DNA of 64,000 nucleotides from Stenogyne calaminthoides (Eukaryota > Streptophyta > Magnoliopsida > Lamiales > Lamiaceae): positions 7,516,085-7,580,084 of the forward strand of contig JBBCBC010000033.1 in assembly GCA_037126765.1 (NCBI GenBank), written 5' to 3'. The notes beneath the pieces are model-generated. The model searched no databases and was not told where the DNA came from. It saw nothing but the letters and a program-made list of their open reading frames with translations. Below are positions 11,310 to 21,685 of the stretch, in pieces. Within the stretch, counting starts at the first letter, position 1, and every line of letters starts with the position of its first letter. Both the position numbers and the translations under genes were made by a program.

Positions 11310-11318
11310 TATAATTAA
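11310..11318 (+). promoter_or_regulatory. TATA box of the 11493 gene (one A shorter)
   Basis: TATAATTAA, against TATAAATTA at the same place in the other copies (8228, 42582, 63102). One A has been lost. The variant could still work as a TATA box but may be weaker. Confidence 0.5.
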
Positions 11319-11382
11319 ACAACCCTCAACTTTGCTCTTCATCATTTCACCCTCATAAAATCTCTCTCCCCCTCAAGTTTCA

Positions 11383-11415
11383 ATGAAGTTTTTCGTACTT
11401 GCTTTCTTAATATAA
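11383..11415 (+). other. short upstream ORF of the 11493 gene
   Basis: ATG with ten codons, MKFFVLAFLI, then TAA, 77 bases before the main start. The peptide looks like the first half of a signal peptide and is the counterpart of the longer frame at 8302-8415. Confidence 0.35.
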
Positions 11416-11492
11416 CAAACTTCAGGTACTTATTCGTATTTTATTAATTCTTCGTTTCATATTAATTGGTTTCTTCTTCTCATTAGGGATTT

Positions 11493-11774
11493 ATGATGGG
11501 AAAGACCACTCTTGCTATGACCACCATTCTTCTCATTATCTCCACCTTTCTAGCAACGACCACTGCGGTGCAGAATGATGTCAAGTCAAGCTTTTGCGAC
11601 TCAAAATGTGCCTTTAGGTGCTCGAAAGCAAAGGAGCATGAACCATGCCTCAAATACTGCGGAATATGCTGCGAGAAATGTAATTGTGTTCCATCAGGAA
11701 CTTACGGAAACAGAGACGAGTGTCCTTGTTATAGGGATCTGAAGAACTCCAAGGGTGGATCCAAGTGCCCTTAA
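11493..11774 (+). CDS. snakin/GASA-family secreted cysteine-rich peptide, intact
   Basis: The precursor has 93 aa: a 25-residue signal peptide, then a short acidic/neutral spacer (VQNDVKSS) and a GASA domain with all 12 cysteines (35, 39, 43, 52, 56, 59, 60, 63, 65, 77, 79, 92). Length and spacing fit the snakin-1 class (about 63 mature residues and no long variable region). The product should be an apoplastic disulphide-rich peptide, in this family linked to antimicrobial defence or hormone-controlled growth. It differs from the 8412 copy by Ala3 to Gly and by Cys instead of Tyr at 43. AATAAA lies at 11783-11788. The coding part has no intron. With 63286-63567 it is the best candidate for a working member. 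Confidence 0.93.
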   Translation: MMGKTTLAMTTILLIISTFLATTTAVQNDVKSSFCDSKCAFRCSKAKEHEPCLKYCGICCEKCNCVPSGTYGNRDECPCYRDLKNSKGGSKCP

Positions 11775-12056
11775 GTTCTAGAAATAAAGTTCAACAAAAT
11801 TAAATGCCTACACTAAATGTAATAGATGTTATCATAAAATAAAAATATACTAGATATTTTCTTTGTATGCATATATATGTTATATGAAGAAGAATACATA
11901 TCATGTACAACTTCACATTTCCTTTTAAAATAACTATTATACATATATTTTCTACAAAAAGCAATGGACCCATCAATGTGATCAGATTTTTCAAACTAAC
12001 ACCTCCAAGGTTGAATAAACAATACGTAATAAAATGGTCTTATGTAATACCGAGCT
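11775..12056. repeat. array unit 3, spacer start, then a deletion
   Basis: This matches the 3' UTR and spacer of the earlier units up to ACCGAGCTC at about 12056. It then jumps to sequence that lies some 240 bases further on in units 1 and 2 (CATCTAAGTTATG), so a piece is missing. Confidence 0.65.
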
Positions 12057-12850
12057 CATCTAAGTTATGTAAAAAAATATTTGACACCATTTTGTACCAT
12101 ATATATAACATATGAAACATTGTTGATATTTTTGGTCGAACACAATTTTCACTTATTGAAAAATAATTGGGGTTATGAAATTAAAAAAACTTTTAAGGTA
12201 TTGAATGGTAGTATTCATACAATGAAAATAATCTACGATACATCATATTGCATCTATCGTGACTCAAACAAATAGGGCACATATTCAAAGGTCCTGTTCA
12301 AAAATATACTTAGGGTATCCTATTATGTCTCTTAATAGGATCATAGGGTTCTTACTGTAGAATTAATTAGACCTACACAAGGTTCATACTTTAACTCCGG
12401 TGTGTTGCTTACAAGTTTATCCAACCGGGCTATCCGAAGCATGTTGAGAGCTTCTTCTTCTATCAGTGTCATTTTGTTCTCCACCATAGCAACGACGTGC
12501 TCGAAGTATGTGTCGTTCATCTAAGTTATGTAAAAAAAGATTTGACACCATTTTGTACCTTATATATAACATATGAAACATTGTTGATATTTTTGGTCGA
12601 ACAGAATTTTCACTTATTGAAAAATAATTGGGGTTATGAAATTAGAAAAACTTTTAAGGTATTGAATGGTAGTATTCATACAATGAAAATAATCTACGAT
12701 ACATCATATTGCATCTATCGTGACTCAAACAAATAGGGCACATATTCAAAGTTCCTGTTCAAAAATATACATAGGGTATCCTATTATGTCTCTTAATAGG
12801 ATCATAGGGTTCTTACTATAGAATTAATTAGACCTACACAAGGTTCCTAC
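12057..12850. repeat. local duplication of ~330 bp of spacer
   Basis: 12057-12390 and 12516-12850 are two direct copies of the same spacer segment, from CATCTAAGTTATGTAAAAAAA to CCTACACAAGGTTC. They differ by a few substitutions. They flank the foreign insert at 12391-12505. Other units have one copy. Confidence 0.75.
12391..12505 (-). other. foreign filler fragment with a coding-like open frame
   Basis: These ~115 bases are absent from every other unit and are richer in GC than the surroundings. On the minus strand they form one uninterrupted frame of about 38 codons containing HVVAMVENKM and LNMLRIARLDKLVSNTPE. The residue mix looks like a real alpha-helical protein, but I do not recognise the family. 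It sits exactly between the two copies of the local duplication, as filler DNA captured during double-strand-break repair would. It is probably an exon fragment of a cellular gene. Confidence 0.5.
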
Positions 12851-13265
12851 TTTGTGTAACTTATTAATCCTCTAATGTTTTTTCAGTGTTTGTAAATATA
12901 TTAGCGATTCATTTATCGGTGGATAATATTCTAGCTATTTGATTTATGTATTAGATATATTGTAACACCCCGTTCCTTTATAAAATTTGCATTTCATGAT
13001 TTAAACAATTTGATAATTTATTTAAGCATTAAAGTCTTGGAATTCTTTTTCTAATTGGAAGCTTATGGTTTATTTAATTGAAGAGCTAACGTTTTCAATG
13101 AAGTTTTAAGAGTTTTCTAGGATAGCATACTCAAGAGGCTGGGCTCGATTGTGACTCACTCGACACCAGCAGACAAGGAAAAAGGGGCAAGTTAATTTTA
13201 AATTTTGTATGATTAAACTTATTAATAATTATGGTAAAATAATATTCCTTGGGTAGATAATTTTT

Positions 13266-13475
13266 ATATATATATATATATATTAATTTATATATATGAA
13301 CACTTTGGATAAAATTTTAAAATATATATACATATATATTAATATATATATAATATATAATATATATATATATATGATATTATATATTATTATATATATA
13401 TTAATATATATGTATATATATTTTAAAATTTTATCCAAAGTGTTCATATATATAAATTAATATATATATATATAT
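13266..13475. repeat. long AT-rich inverted repeat (palindrome)
   Basis: Two arms of about 90-100 bases are perfect or near-perfect reverse complements around 13365. The non-AT landmark ATGAACACTTTGGATAAAAT (left, 13297-13316) reads in reverse complement on the right at about 13425-13444. It would fold into a strong hairpin or cruciform. It lies in the left part of the solo LTR, 100 bases before the nested copia element. It could be a MITE with AT-rich ends or a hairpin-prone LTR feature. Confidence 0.75.
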
Positions 13476-13573
13476 AATATATATACATATATATATAAAA
13501 GAAAAAAAGAAGAATAAAATAAAATAAAAGATACAATTAGATTTTGTTCTTGAGAAACCGGTTATAATGATTA

Positions 13574-15540
13574 TGTTGGGAGATGAATTTAATAAAAGAT
13601 ATATGATTTTAATTAGATCCCAAAACCCCTGAGTATGACATGTTCAGAATGATCTTGATAGTTGAGTCAGGATTCAGTTTTAGAGTATTCAGGATGTTAT
13701 CTGCAAAATGTATAGTCAGCAGATATAGTTCAGGATAGGTTCTGAAAACTCTGAAGGACTCAGTATGATACTGAAGAACTGAAGACTCAGCATGAAGATT
13801 CAGTACCAGTCAGTAGACTCAGAAGACTCTAAAGACTCTGAAGACCCTGAAGACTCAGAAGACTCTGAAGACGCAAGACTGAAGACTGAAGATTGTAGAA
13901 TCAAAAGAATCTTGAAGGCATAAATAATTATCGAAGACTCGAGAAGGTCATTGAATGCTCAAGATGAAACCGAATGTTCCGAGGCACTGAATATATCTAT
14001 CTGAAGGATGCAGTACTGAGAAGATCGTGATTCCTCAGAAAATAGATATTTGCCAAGACATTCAAATGCAGACAAAAGGAACTAAGTCAGAATTGTTGTT
14101 AAGGTTATATCAAACTCAAAGTTTGTAACCAAAAAGAGCCGTTGAAGGTGTCTACACTTTTAGCTGGAGACAAAAAGTCAAAAAAGAGGAAGACGACATC
14201 GTACCACATCGATAATCGACAAAGGATGTGTCATTGAAAAAAGATGTCAGATGTACAAAAGTTCCAGACTACAAAAAGTGAAGACCGGCTACATGAAAGG
14301 CTATTGCCTAAAACGTGTTAGGGAGTTTCAAACCTTAAATATATCCGTTTCTCACACACCATAAGAGGAAACTCACGAAGCTATCTCTCCAACGGATAGT
14401 TTTTAAGAGTGGTCTTGGTGTTTGCCTATAAATACTGGTGACCCTCTACATTGTAAGGTTACGGGAAATTTATACGCAACTCAAGAGCTCAAACTTATTC
14501 TTGCAAACGTTAAAGCACTCGAAAAACATAGAATTTCCCAAGTGCTTCTATATTGAAGAGAGCTCACTAAACTAAGCCTAGCTTGATAAGATTTATCCAA
14601 AGCTTAGTCGAGATATCCTAACCCTTTGCATTGTGCTTCATTGTAAAGGATGTCTCATCCTAGTTGGAAACCAACCGAGAAACCCCAAACCCTTGAGAAG
14701 GTAGTTGGAGTGTGTTTGTTGGTGAGAAGAGTTGTAAAGAGTTAGTAAACTACGCGGAGTAGTCAGAAAACTCTAGAGGAGAAGTTAGTAGCTGCTCTGG
14801 GGTAGTCCGAAAAAGCTTGTTTGTGTTTGAGTAAGTAAACTACGGAGGTAGTCGTAAAGCTCAAGGTCGGGTTGAGTAAGTAAACTACACGGAGTAGTCG
14901 TAAAACTCGGGGCGAGTTGAGTAAGTAAACTACGCGAGGTAGTCAGAAAGCTCAGAAGTGTTTAGTGAATTTCTCTGAGGATCAGAGAGAGTGGACGTAG
15001 GAGCTTGAGTCTCTAAACCACTATAATTGTTGTGTTTTTTATTGCTTTCCTTACCTGTGCTTAACTGTTGCATTGACTTGATTTTGAAAGCATACTTTTC
15101 ATCGATATTGGTTTGAATCAATCCTTTGAAGTTGCATGTAAATTGAATCACAGCCTAATCACTATTTCATAATGGGAAGGTTTTCAGCAAAGCTTAAAAC
15201 GAGTATAAACTAAAGGGCCAACCATTCCACAAGACTGAGTAGCTAGAACAGATAGTTACCAAACTGAACTCTCTTCCGAGGATTGATAAGTTAGTTATTT
15301 GATCCAAGCAACTCGGGATCTCTCGACACTCGAGGACTCGGTTGGGATTATCCGAGGTATCCGAAGCGGCTTCGGGATCACCGTCTCTCGATGACTTTGA
15401 CTCGGAGCGATCCGTGCTTCTCGAACCTAATCTTCGAGGATTATCGACCCAAAGTGACCTCGAAGAAGAAAAAGTTTTAAAAACCGAACACGTGTATTCC
15501 CCCCATACACGTGTAAGACTTCGTTTGCACGGGACCAACA
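13574..15540 (+). repeat. 5' LTR (1,967 bp)
   Basis: It begins TGTTGGGAG and ends ACCAACA. A TATA box (TATAAATA) is at 14427-14434, after the stretch TGGTGTTTGCC, so the transcript should start near 14460. A GAAGACTC-type minisatellite lies at 13790-13890. Confidence 0.88.
14735..14960 (+). repeat. tandem ~48 bp hairpin repeats inside the LTR
   Basis: Four to five degenerate copies of GAGTAAGTAAACTACG followed by GAGGTAGTC and a GTAAAGCTC-like tail. Each contains the short inverted pair AAACTAC/GTAGT. The array also occurs in the LTRs at 4190-4410 (reverse) and 20876-21090. It is downstream of the TATA box, so it would lie in the transcript leader. Confidence 0.65.
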
Positions 15541-15542
15541 AG

Positions 15543-15553
15543 TGGTATCGAGC
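15543..15553 (+). other. primer binding site
   Basis: TGGTATCGAGC, two bases after the LTR end, matching most of the initiator-tRNA-Met complement. It is identical to the site at 3611-3601. Confidence 0.75.
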
Positions 15554-15674
15554 GATTGGTTCAACTTGACCACTGCTTTTGTTGACCAAAGTTTTATTTT
15601 CAAAAATACTTGTGGTCTATCTGAACTGATCTTATTTGCTGAATTTTTTTTTCTTTTCAAAAGATCAGATAAAA

Positions 15675-16661
15675 ATGTCTTCTAACAAACTTCCCATGTT
15701 CTCAGTGGAGAACTATGATCTATGGAGACTGAGAATGCAGGCTCATCTATATTCCAAACATGAGCGTATGTGGAGAGTGGTTACTGAAGGACCATTCCAA
15801 TTCAATATTGTGAATCCCAGAGGAACAGAAGATGAGAGAATCGATCCTAGAGCAGAATTTCCAAAGTCAGATGATCAACTTACTCCTGATCAGAGAAAGT
15901 TAGTCAATCTTGACTATATTGCCAAAGATACAATCTATAGCACTATTGATGATGGTGTTATGAGGAAGATCTCTCACTGTGAGAATTCAAAGGAAATATG
16001 GGATACACTTGCTGGGATTGCTCAAGAAGAAAAGGACTCTGAAGAAAGTTCCAGCTCCTCAGTAGAAATATGCTCAGAAAGTGACAGAGATGACATATGT
16101 CTCATGGCTGTAGGAGAGGTAAGTTCTTCTATCTCTGTTATTGCTCCTACACTAGCACAAGAGTTGTCAAGTTCAACTGTAAACAACCATTTTGACCTGA
16201 TGGATTCCTTTGAGAATCTGATGAAGGACTATGCTGTTTTACAAGAACTGCTAAATGAAACTCAAGAGCAGAATAAGGAACTGAAGGCTGAAAATCTAAA
16301 ATGGAAAGACTCTAGCAAAACTTAGATCACTTCTCAATTAATGGGAGCTACTGATGAACTGGATGTTATGAAAGTACAACTCTCAGAGAAAGAGAAGCTG
16401 ATAATAACCCTAACTGAAAAGCTAGAGAAATCCACTGAAGAGATTCAGCTAATCAGGACTAAGTTCAATGACCTCTCTGAGAAGCATGAAACTCTACAGA
16501 ACTGTGAGGATAGTGCACAGAAGAAGTTAACTCTATTGAATAATGCATCTAATGTAATAGATGAAATTCAGAGTTACCAGAGATCTGTGACTATAAAATC
16601 TGGATTGGGATACATTCCAGGGGGAACCTCACAAGGTCATCTGAATCTTTGCATCAAGTAG
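15675..16661 (+). pseudogene. copia gag, internally deleted
   Basis: The start is at 15675 (MSSNKLPMFSVENYDLW, a typical copia gag N-terminus). At about codon 118 the sequence jumps from WDTLAGIAQ into an acidic Glu/Ser stretch (EEKDSEESSSSS), leaving out the central part and zinc knuckle that the related gag at 3482-1212 still has. An in-frame TAG at 16323-16325 separates the two open parts (15675-16325 and 16341-16661). The second part is a coiled coil (heptads in MKVQLSEKEKLIITLTEKLE). The deletion removes RNA binding. Confidence 0.75.
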
Positions 16662-17596
16662 TAAGAAGACAATCTTTGTAAAACCAATGGGCACCTACAC
16701 TTCAAATCAAGAAATGCCCAAGGTGTTAGACAAGGGTAAAGGACCTATGGTCTCAAAAAAACTGAATGATCGGGTTAAGCCCAAACCTCGGGTAAAGGCT
16801 AGAAAACCCGAAAGCGATCGATTGAAAGTTTCGTGCAAGTACTTCAAAGCCTCGGGCTAAGAATGCAAACTGAAAGGCTCCACTTGAACCATCGGAGGAA
16901 TCCTCGGATGAGAAACACTCGGCAGAGACATTCTCAATCAAGAGACCAAGTCCTCGAAGACACTAAAAGACCAGTTCAAAGATGAGATAACCTGAACCCC
17001 ACTTGCCTAAGGGTAAAGGTTATCTGAACTCGAGTCATCAAAGATTTAGACCGGCTGCACAAAAGCCTAAGCATCTGAACAAAAGGCCTGAACCAAAGAA
17101 GAATTCAAAAGCCCATGTTCATGTTAAAGCTAAAGACACATACATACGTAAAACCGCTAAGGCACCCAGAGTAGTAGATGTGTATGTTGATGTTTATGGA
17201 AGACAAATTAGCCACTCTAAAGTGATTAGAGTTGTCAGGAAGATTTGGATTCCGAAAGGTACATCTAACCAGATAGGACCCTATACAAAATGGGTACTAC
17301 AGATCTAATCTGTTTTTCAGGAAAACAGAAAAGGGCAGTGAACTGAATGAAGATATCATTAGCCCTATTGAAAGAAGATCTGAGATGTTATTGTTGGAAG
17401 ATGAATTTCCTTTATGAACTTCAAGAGAAATCAAGCTGAAGAAGGAACTTCATCAGAGATCATATTGAAGAAAGACATAGGGATGGAGAAAATTCATACT
17501 GATAAGCAGAGAGCTGATATCTTGACTAAACCTTTGGCTGAATCAAGATTTCAGGAACTTTCAGTTGAGTTAGGGATGTTAGAACCAGGTGTATAG
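16662..17596 (+). pseudogene. gag/pol linker and RNase H tail, pol deleted
   Basis: 17003-17308 is the basic linker (rich in Lys, Arg and Pro) that matches 1562-1218 in reverse. At about 17320-17410 the sequence jumps to the last ~50 residues of copia RNase H, with the family motif HTDKQRADILTKPL. Protease, integrase and RT, about 3.5 kb in a complete element, are missing. 16662-17002 is degenerate linker sequence. Confidence 0.75.
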
Positions 17597-18224
17597 AGTA
17601 AAATCTGAAAAATTGAAGATTTTCAGATGCATGAAGTTTTCTTTAATTCTCGAGAAACTCGGGATAAAATGGAAATACCGAATCGAAGTCTCGAAACTCA
17701 GATTCATCAAGGTCAAGATTTCGAAAGCATCTTGAACCCATTCAAGATTTCGAAGATTATCTTGACATTTTATCAAGGGTCGATGCAAGAAGACTGATAG
17801 AGGGAAATTAGTCTGAAGAAGTAATGACTCATGCGACTCATTTATTGCTTAAGTGAAACTCAGTAATCATTCGCAATAAATACAAAACACCTGAGGAATG
17901 TTTTTGGGCGGGATCGTTTTAAATTCCGAAGAAGGTCAACAATCATTTAATGCTCTGTTATATTTCTTGACCAATGAGGATGTTTTGGCGGCTTACTTTT
18001 CGGAGATCGTCGGTTCGTATACCCGATTAATCGGAGATTAATCTCAACCGTTGCTTTTCACCTAACCAACGCGGTTCCCCACGATTTTGAAGCTATATAT
18101 ACCCCAATAAGCCATTCAAGCCAAATTTTATCAAACCCTTCGTTCCCAAATCCTCTGCAAATAAATCCCCTTTGCCCAGAAATTCCCAAACCCTAAAGTT
18201 TCATTTCTTCAATCAATCTCTAAA
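17597..18224 (+). promoter_or_regulatory. spacer after pol with a TATA box before the third ORF
   Basis: This non-coding stretch ends with TATATATA at 18094-18101, inside AGCTATATATACCCC, and a leader-like, A/C-rich 120 bases ending CTAAAATGGCC. The start at 18225 therefore has a TATA box about 125 bases upstream and a strong start context. This suggests that the third ORF has its own promoter and is not read only from the genomic transcript. Confidence 0.5.
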
Positions 18225-20841
18225 ATGGCCCCAACCTTGTTCGAGAGATTAGCCGAAACCAACAAGCCTTGGTACAAGTTCGTTGTCTCCCTCGAAAGCA
18301 CAACCAACTCAAAGCCAGAAGAGGAGGCTCTGCATATGATTCGACTGGCTAAACTCACCCATCTAGTCGCAAGTCCACTGCGACTGGACGAGTTTGCGAA
18401 AAGAGGTAATCAATTCATCTATAATCTGGAGATAGATGAAGAGGATGGTTTACATTCTAAGATTACAGTATCACATTTAGAGCGGTCGTCCAAATACATC
18501 GATTTTGAGAGGGATTTGTATATAGTTCCGAAAAATCTGAATGATGTTTTTGAGCTCTGTGATAGAGGAGAGGATCCTGCGATGTATATGTCAGATAGAG
18601 AGCAGGAGTACTTAGATAGGATTGCTGAGAATCCTGTGAAATTTGAGGCGACATTGCATAAAAGGCACTTGAAGCCACAATATCGTGTTTTGATGGATAT
18701 TGTGAGCAAGTGCATCATGAGTCTTGCGGGGAGTTTTGAGCAGATCAGTACCCCGAAGCTCAGATTGATGGCGGCGATAGAGGCCTCACCCACCACCGAC
18801 TTCACCCGGGTGAAATTTTTGATTCAGACGGTGAGTGAAGCGGAACCAAAGTTTTGAAGAAGGTTGTGGGCGATCTCAATAAAAGGCAAGATCCACCATG
18901 CCACCAAAATTGCTTATATTTTGGAGATGTGCGAGAGGAGGAGGATATCTTCGCCAATTCGACCTCATTCCTAAGTCCAAAATTCTCTTTAAGCCCATTC
19001 TTTGCAAAAGCGAGGCCATCGGGGAAGAAAAAAAAGCAGAATCACCTAAAGCTGCTGCTTTGCTGAAGAGACTCAACAAACCCGGGGAAGGTTTTGTTGG
19101 AAGCAAAGATGGAGCAGGTGCAAAAATAATGAAGGTAAGAACCTTGCCCCAAAGCGCAGAAGATTGGTGGTTCTCACCGATGAAGATGGCGATGATTCGA
19201 GGAGATTCAACCCGAGGGCCAAACCGCTCAGAGTTCGCCATTGCAAGTTTTGGCTCAGGTTATCTCAAGGCACAAGACCAAACTGAGGAACATGTCTTCT
19301 CTGAGGTGCTTGAGACATCTCTAAGTTCAGACAAAATTTCTTTGGAAATTTTCAAAGGAACTCAGCCTCGAGAGATTCCTCTTGAAAAAGTGTCGGCTCG
19401 GCACAGGAAGAGCCAACTCGGACTAATCGAGGATACTCCGGCTCCAGCCTCGGGAACCCACTCAGATCAAACCGAGGGACTGATTGCACAACCTTCAGGA
19501 GGTGAGACTCGGGGAGAGCAGATTATTCTTGATGAGCTCTGAGTGATCTACTTCTTGATCCTCGCCAGGCTTCAACCGAACCAGAGAGCCCGAGATGGAA
19601 GAAGGGTGAATTTGAAGAAGGCGAGTGGAGGAGCAAGGGGGGAACGGTTCATTCTTGACCGCTCCTCGAGCTCGGCTCATACCCCGATCCGCAAGATGTT
19701 TTTCTTGATTAAGGACAAACTGTGTTCATCCTCAATCGGACTCTTCAAGAGATGCTTGATATTCTTTGCTTTCAGAGGGAAGACGGGTGGAATGAGGAGA
19801 CGCCTTTTCGACCGACTTCTCGGGGTTTGAAGGACAAAGCTCGGGATGAAAAACTCCGATTTTGATGAATTTGGTTCAGAGGAAGTTAGGCGAGAGAAAA
19901 GCTCATGAAGTTGGTGCCCCTAGCGGCGGAGACAAATCTCAAGATGGAGATGGGGACCTTGAGGAGATTCCGAGGATCGGTCTCGGATGGAAAAGGAGAC
20001 TTCATTGGCCGATCAACTTTGAATTGGTCAACCTCGGACCGGTTAGTACTCTTGGTACCTTTTGGCCCTATTAACAATTATGCCAAAGTTACTGAAAGCT
20101 CTATCTTTAATTTCAATTGTCGATAAACAGACCGAGGCTCGATTGAGATCGGAGCTCGAGAATGAAGTCAAGCTCGGGATGATCAAACAAAGACATGAAG
20201 GTCGCGAAGGTTCTGAGATTGACCTCACTCCTTGATGCGGAAACTTGAGAAGGTTGAGCCAATGATGATCAAGATTGCTCAGATGGAAGAAACATTGGCC
20301 AATCAAGCTCAGAAGATGGAAGGTCTTAGTCACTCTTAAAATCTGGTGCTAATCCAAAACACTCTGACCTCACAGATGACCTCCATGGAAGATAAGCTGA
20401 ATGAAAAGCTGGAGGGAGTCAAAGAAACGAGCTTCATCTTTGAAATGAAACAGAAGCACCAGGAGTCAACTGCATTTCTAGAGGTGAAATCGGCAGAGAG
20501 GAATGAAGTGATGATAAAATCTGTTGTTGAGGAAATGAGCTCAATGCTCATGACCAAGATGACAGAGATGTTCAAGGAAGCACTCTCTGGACAGTTTGCC
20601 CATTTATCTGAAGAATTTTCTGTGGCCAAGAACCATCTAAGGAGAATTTGGAAGGCTAACAAGATCGAGATAAGCGAGGAGAGGTTATTTTGTGTGAGCA
20701 AAGAGCAATATCACATGGACACAAAGACTCTCTCGGACTTCTTCCAAATTACGGTGCCAAGAAGGGGGAAAAGGAAGGTGAAGACCTCAGGAAGTTCATG
20801 GCATGTACTTTGGAGAAGAAGGCTCAGAAAGATGCTGAAAT
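18225..20841 (+). pseudogene. Sirevirus-type env-like third ORF, broken
   Basis: The first open part (18225-18857, 210 aa, starting MAPTLFERLAE) is a globular alpha/beta segment with no signal peptide. It resembles the N-terminal domain of env-like ORFs in plant copia elements (sometimes called putative plant transposon protein). After a frameshift near 18857 a basic, low-complexity linker continues in pieces (18898-19542, 19543-20340). 20346-20841 is a coiled coil (MTSMEDKLNEKLEGVKE; VVEEMSSMLMTKMTEMFKEAL). The right end is cut where the sequence enters the LTR at 20842. Position between pol and 3' LTR is the Sirevirus layout. The function of such ORFs is not established, and I see no transmembrane segment. 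Confidence 0.6.
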
Positions 20842-21685
20842 GTAGTTGGAGTGTGTTTGTTGGTGAGAAGAGTTGTAAAGAGTTAGTAAACTACACGGAG
20901 TAGTCAGAAAACTCTAGAGGAGAAGTTAGTAAGCTACTGAGGGTAGTCCAAAGCTTGTTTGTGTTTGAGTAAGTAAACTACGGAGGTAGTCGTAAAGCTC
21001 AAGGTCGGGTTGAGTAAGTAAACTACGAGAGTAGTCGTAAAAACTCGAGGGCGAGTTGAGTAAGTAAACCACGCGAGGTAGTCAGAAAGCTCAGAAGTGT
21101 TTAGTGAATTTCTCTGAGGATCAGAGAGAGTGGACGTAGGAGCTTGAGTCTCTGAACCACTATAATTGTTGTGTTCTTTATTGCTTTCAATATCTGTGCT
21201 TAACTGTTGCATTGACTTGATTTTGAAAGCATACTTTTCACTGATATTCAGTTGGAATCAATCCACTGAAGTTGCATGTAAATTGAATCACAACCTAATC
21301 ACTATTTCATAAAGGGAAGGTTTTCAGCAAAGCTTAAAACGAGTATAAACTAAAGGGCCAACCATTCCGCACGACTGAGTAGCTAGAACAGATAGTTACC
21401 AAACTGAACTCTCTTCCGAGGATTGATGAAGTTAGTTATCCGATCCAAGCAACTCGGGATCTCGACACTCGAGGACTTCGGTTGGGATTATCCGAGGTAT
21501 CCGAAAAATTTTCGGGATCACTTTGTCTCGAAGAGACTTTGACTCAGAGCGATCTGTGCTTCTTAGAACCTAATCTTCAGGATTATCTGACCCAAGCAGA
21601 CCTCAGTAAGAAAAAGTTTAAAAACACTGAACACGTGTATTCCCCCCCCATACACGTGTAAGATTCGTTTGCACTGGGACCAACA
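20842..21685 (+). repeat. 3' LTR, first ~1.13 kb deleted
   Basis: It is homologous to 14701-15540 of the 5' LTR and joins the third ORF at GTAGTTGGAGTGTG. The U3-like start, the TATA box and the polypurine tract before it are all missing. The end ACCAACA and the flanking GATTA are intact, so the deletion came after insertion. Confidence 0.85.

Larger units (their letters stand above)
13574..21685 (+). mobile_element. deleted copia retrotransposon with third ORF
   Basis: The perfect 5 bp duplication GATTA (13569-13573 and 21686-21690) fixes the ends. Order: 5' LTR, primer binding site, gag (centre and zinc knuckle missing), a pol relic that is only the RNase H end, an env-like third ORF, then a 3' LTR lacking its first ~1.1 kb. 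Protease, integrase and RT are gone, so the copy cannot move by itself. It belongs to the family of 1-5593. It is nested in a solo LTR. Confidence 0.88.

Noticed and set aside
14735..14960. CRISPR-like array
   Set aside because: The repeats are degenerate, have no unique spacers, and lie in a plant retrotransposon LTR.
18419..18805. Minus-strand frames opposite the third ORF
   Set aside because: Shadows of the + strand frame, with no domain features of their own.
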